From Caulobacter segnis ATCC 21756 (GTDB lineage Bacteria > Pseudomonadota > Alphaproteobacteria > Caulobacterales > Caulobacteraceae): 64,000 nucleotides of DNA. The stretch is from NCBI RefSeq assembly GCF_000092285.1, contig NC_014100.1:744001-808000 (forward strand). Direction: 5' to 3'. Below are positions 63,652-64,000 of the stretch, in pieces. Within the stretch, counting starts at the first letter, position 1. Each line of letters starts with the position of its first letter. The notes beneath the pieces were generated by a model that ran no database searches, was not told the origin of the DNA, and saw nothing but the letters and a program-made list of their open reading frames with translations. The translations under genes were made by a program, and so were the position numbers.

Positions 63652-64000
63652 TGCGCGGAAGGCTTTTGGGGAAGGCTCTGCGGCGACCATCCGCCGCCGA
63701 GCGCCTTGTAGGTCTGGACGGCGCGTTGCAGCGCCTGGGTCTGGGCCCCGGTCAGCGCCGTGCGGGCGCCGCGCCAGGACTGTTCGGCCTGCAGGGCCGT
63801 GGTCAGGTCGGTCAGGCCGGCGGCGTAGCCCTTGCGGCTGGCCTCGTAGGCGACGGCGGCGCGGCGCTCGCCGGCCTCAAGCAGCGCCACGCGCCGCTGG
63901 TCGGCGTCGAGCTGGACCAGCGCGTTCTCGGCCTCGCCGAACGCCTGCTGGACGGTCTGTTCGTAGGTGATCGCGGCCTGCTCGACGCGCGCGCCCTGGG
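63648..64000 (-). CDS. TolC-like outer-membrane factor, C-terminal part (5' end off window)
   Basis: The frame enters from the right edge and ends at 63648. The visible part has the repeat-hairpin motif EQTVQQAFGEAENAL, then YEASRKGYAAGLTDLTTALQAEQSW and AVQTYKALGGGW, all typical of NodT/OprM-type outer-membrane factors. It overlaps the adaptor start by four bases, so it is the upstream gene of the same RND operon. Only about 117 codons are seen. Confidence 0.92.
   Translation of the reverse strand, partial: QGARVEQAAITYEQTVQQAFGEAENALVQLDADQRRVALLEAGERRAAVAYEASRKGYAAGLTDLTTALQAEQSWRGARTALTGAQTQALQRAVQTYKALGGGWSPQSLPQKPSAQ

Overview
The window is GC-rich alphaproteobacterial chromosome, most likely from Caulobacter or a close relative. 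The case rests on strongly GC3-biased codon use, many short GC-rich palindromic intergenic repeats, two HisKA_2/HWE-type histidine kinases, the gene families present, and full-length rpoB (1356 aa) and rpoC (1396 aa). The species assignment is inference; no database search was possible.

Layout. 1-10.3 kb holds metabolic and regulatory genes: a serine hydrolase cut by the left edge, an APH/P-loop kinase fusion, a TetR regulator, ilvD with a divergent LysR regulator, a membrane-anchored nucleotide-sugar 4,6-dehydratase, moeA and fpr. 10.6-12.7 kb holds a small lipoprotein, tRNA-Trp, secE and nusG. 12.7-19.1 kb is accessory DNA lying between nusG and rplK. It contains a one-TM micro-protein gene with a perfect DnaA-box 9-mer on each side, a second serine hydrolase, an AT-rich HExxH metalloprotease-like gene translationally coupled to a secreted protein and bounded by copies of one repeat, and a KAP-type P-loop NTPase. 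19.4-38 kb carries rplK-rplA, rplJ-rplL and rpoB-rpoC, separated by accessory genes: a flavoprotein, a hydrolase-HIT fusion, a hydrolase, a histidine kinase, a BNR-like protein and a DUF1328 protein. 38-47.3 kb holds stress-type small proteins, a chemotaxis receptor, an SDR-DoxX gene interrupted by an in-frame TGA, a LysR/epimerase divergent pair, a MetX-like hydrolase whose signal peptide is out of frame, and a TonB-like anchored protein. 47.7-52.1 kb is the str operon rpsL-rpsG-fusA-tuf. 52.3-64 kb holds an esterase, a DUF5694/TIKI-like protein, a large-subunit catalase divergent from a membrane histidine kinase, and an RND efflux operon (outer-membrane factor, adaptor, pump, GNAT) running off the right edge.

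The translation and transcription core (secE-nusG, rplKA, rplJL, rpoBC, rpsL-rpsG-fusA-tuf) keeps its usual gene order, but it is split into blocks that appear to have their own terminators and, in places, promoters. At least five families of palindromic repeats occupy the intergenic spaces, including one copy between rpoB and rpoC.

The best candidate for something undescribed is the 15.6-17.5 kb module: an HExxH...ExxAN protein plus a coupled exported partner, embedded between a half copy and a full copy of the same palindromic repeat and followed by a KAP NTPase. Two genes (41.5-42.8 kb and 45.4-46.5 kb) are broken in ways that could be real decay or sequencing error.
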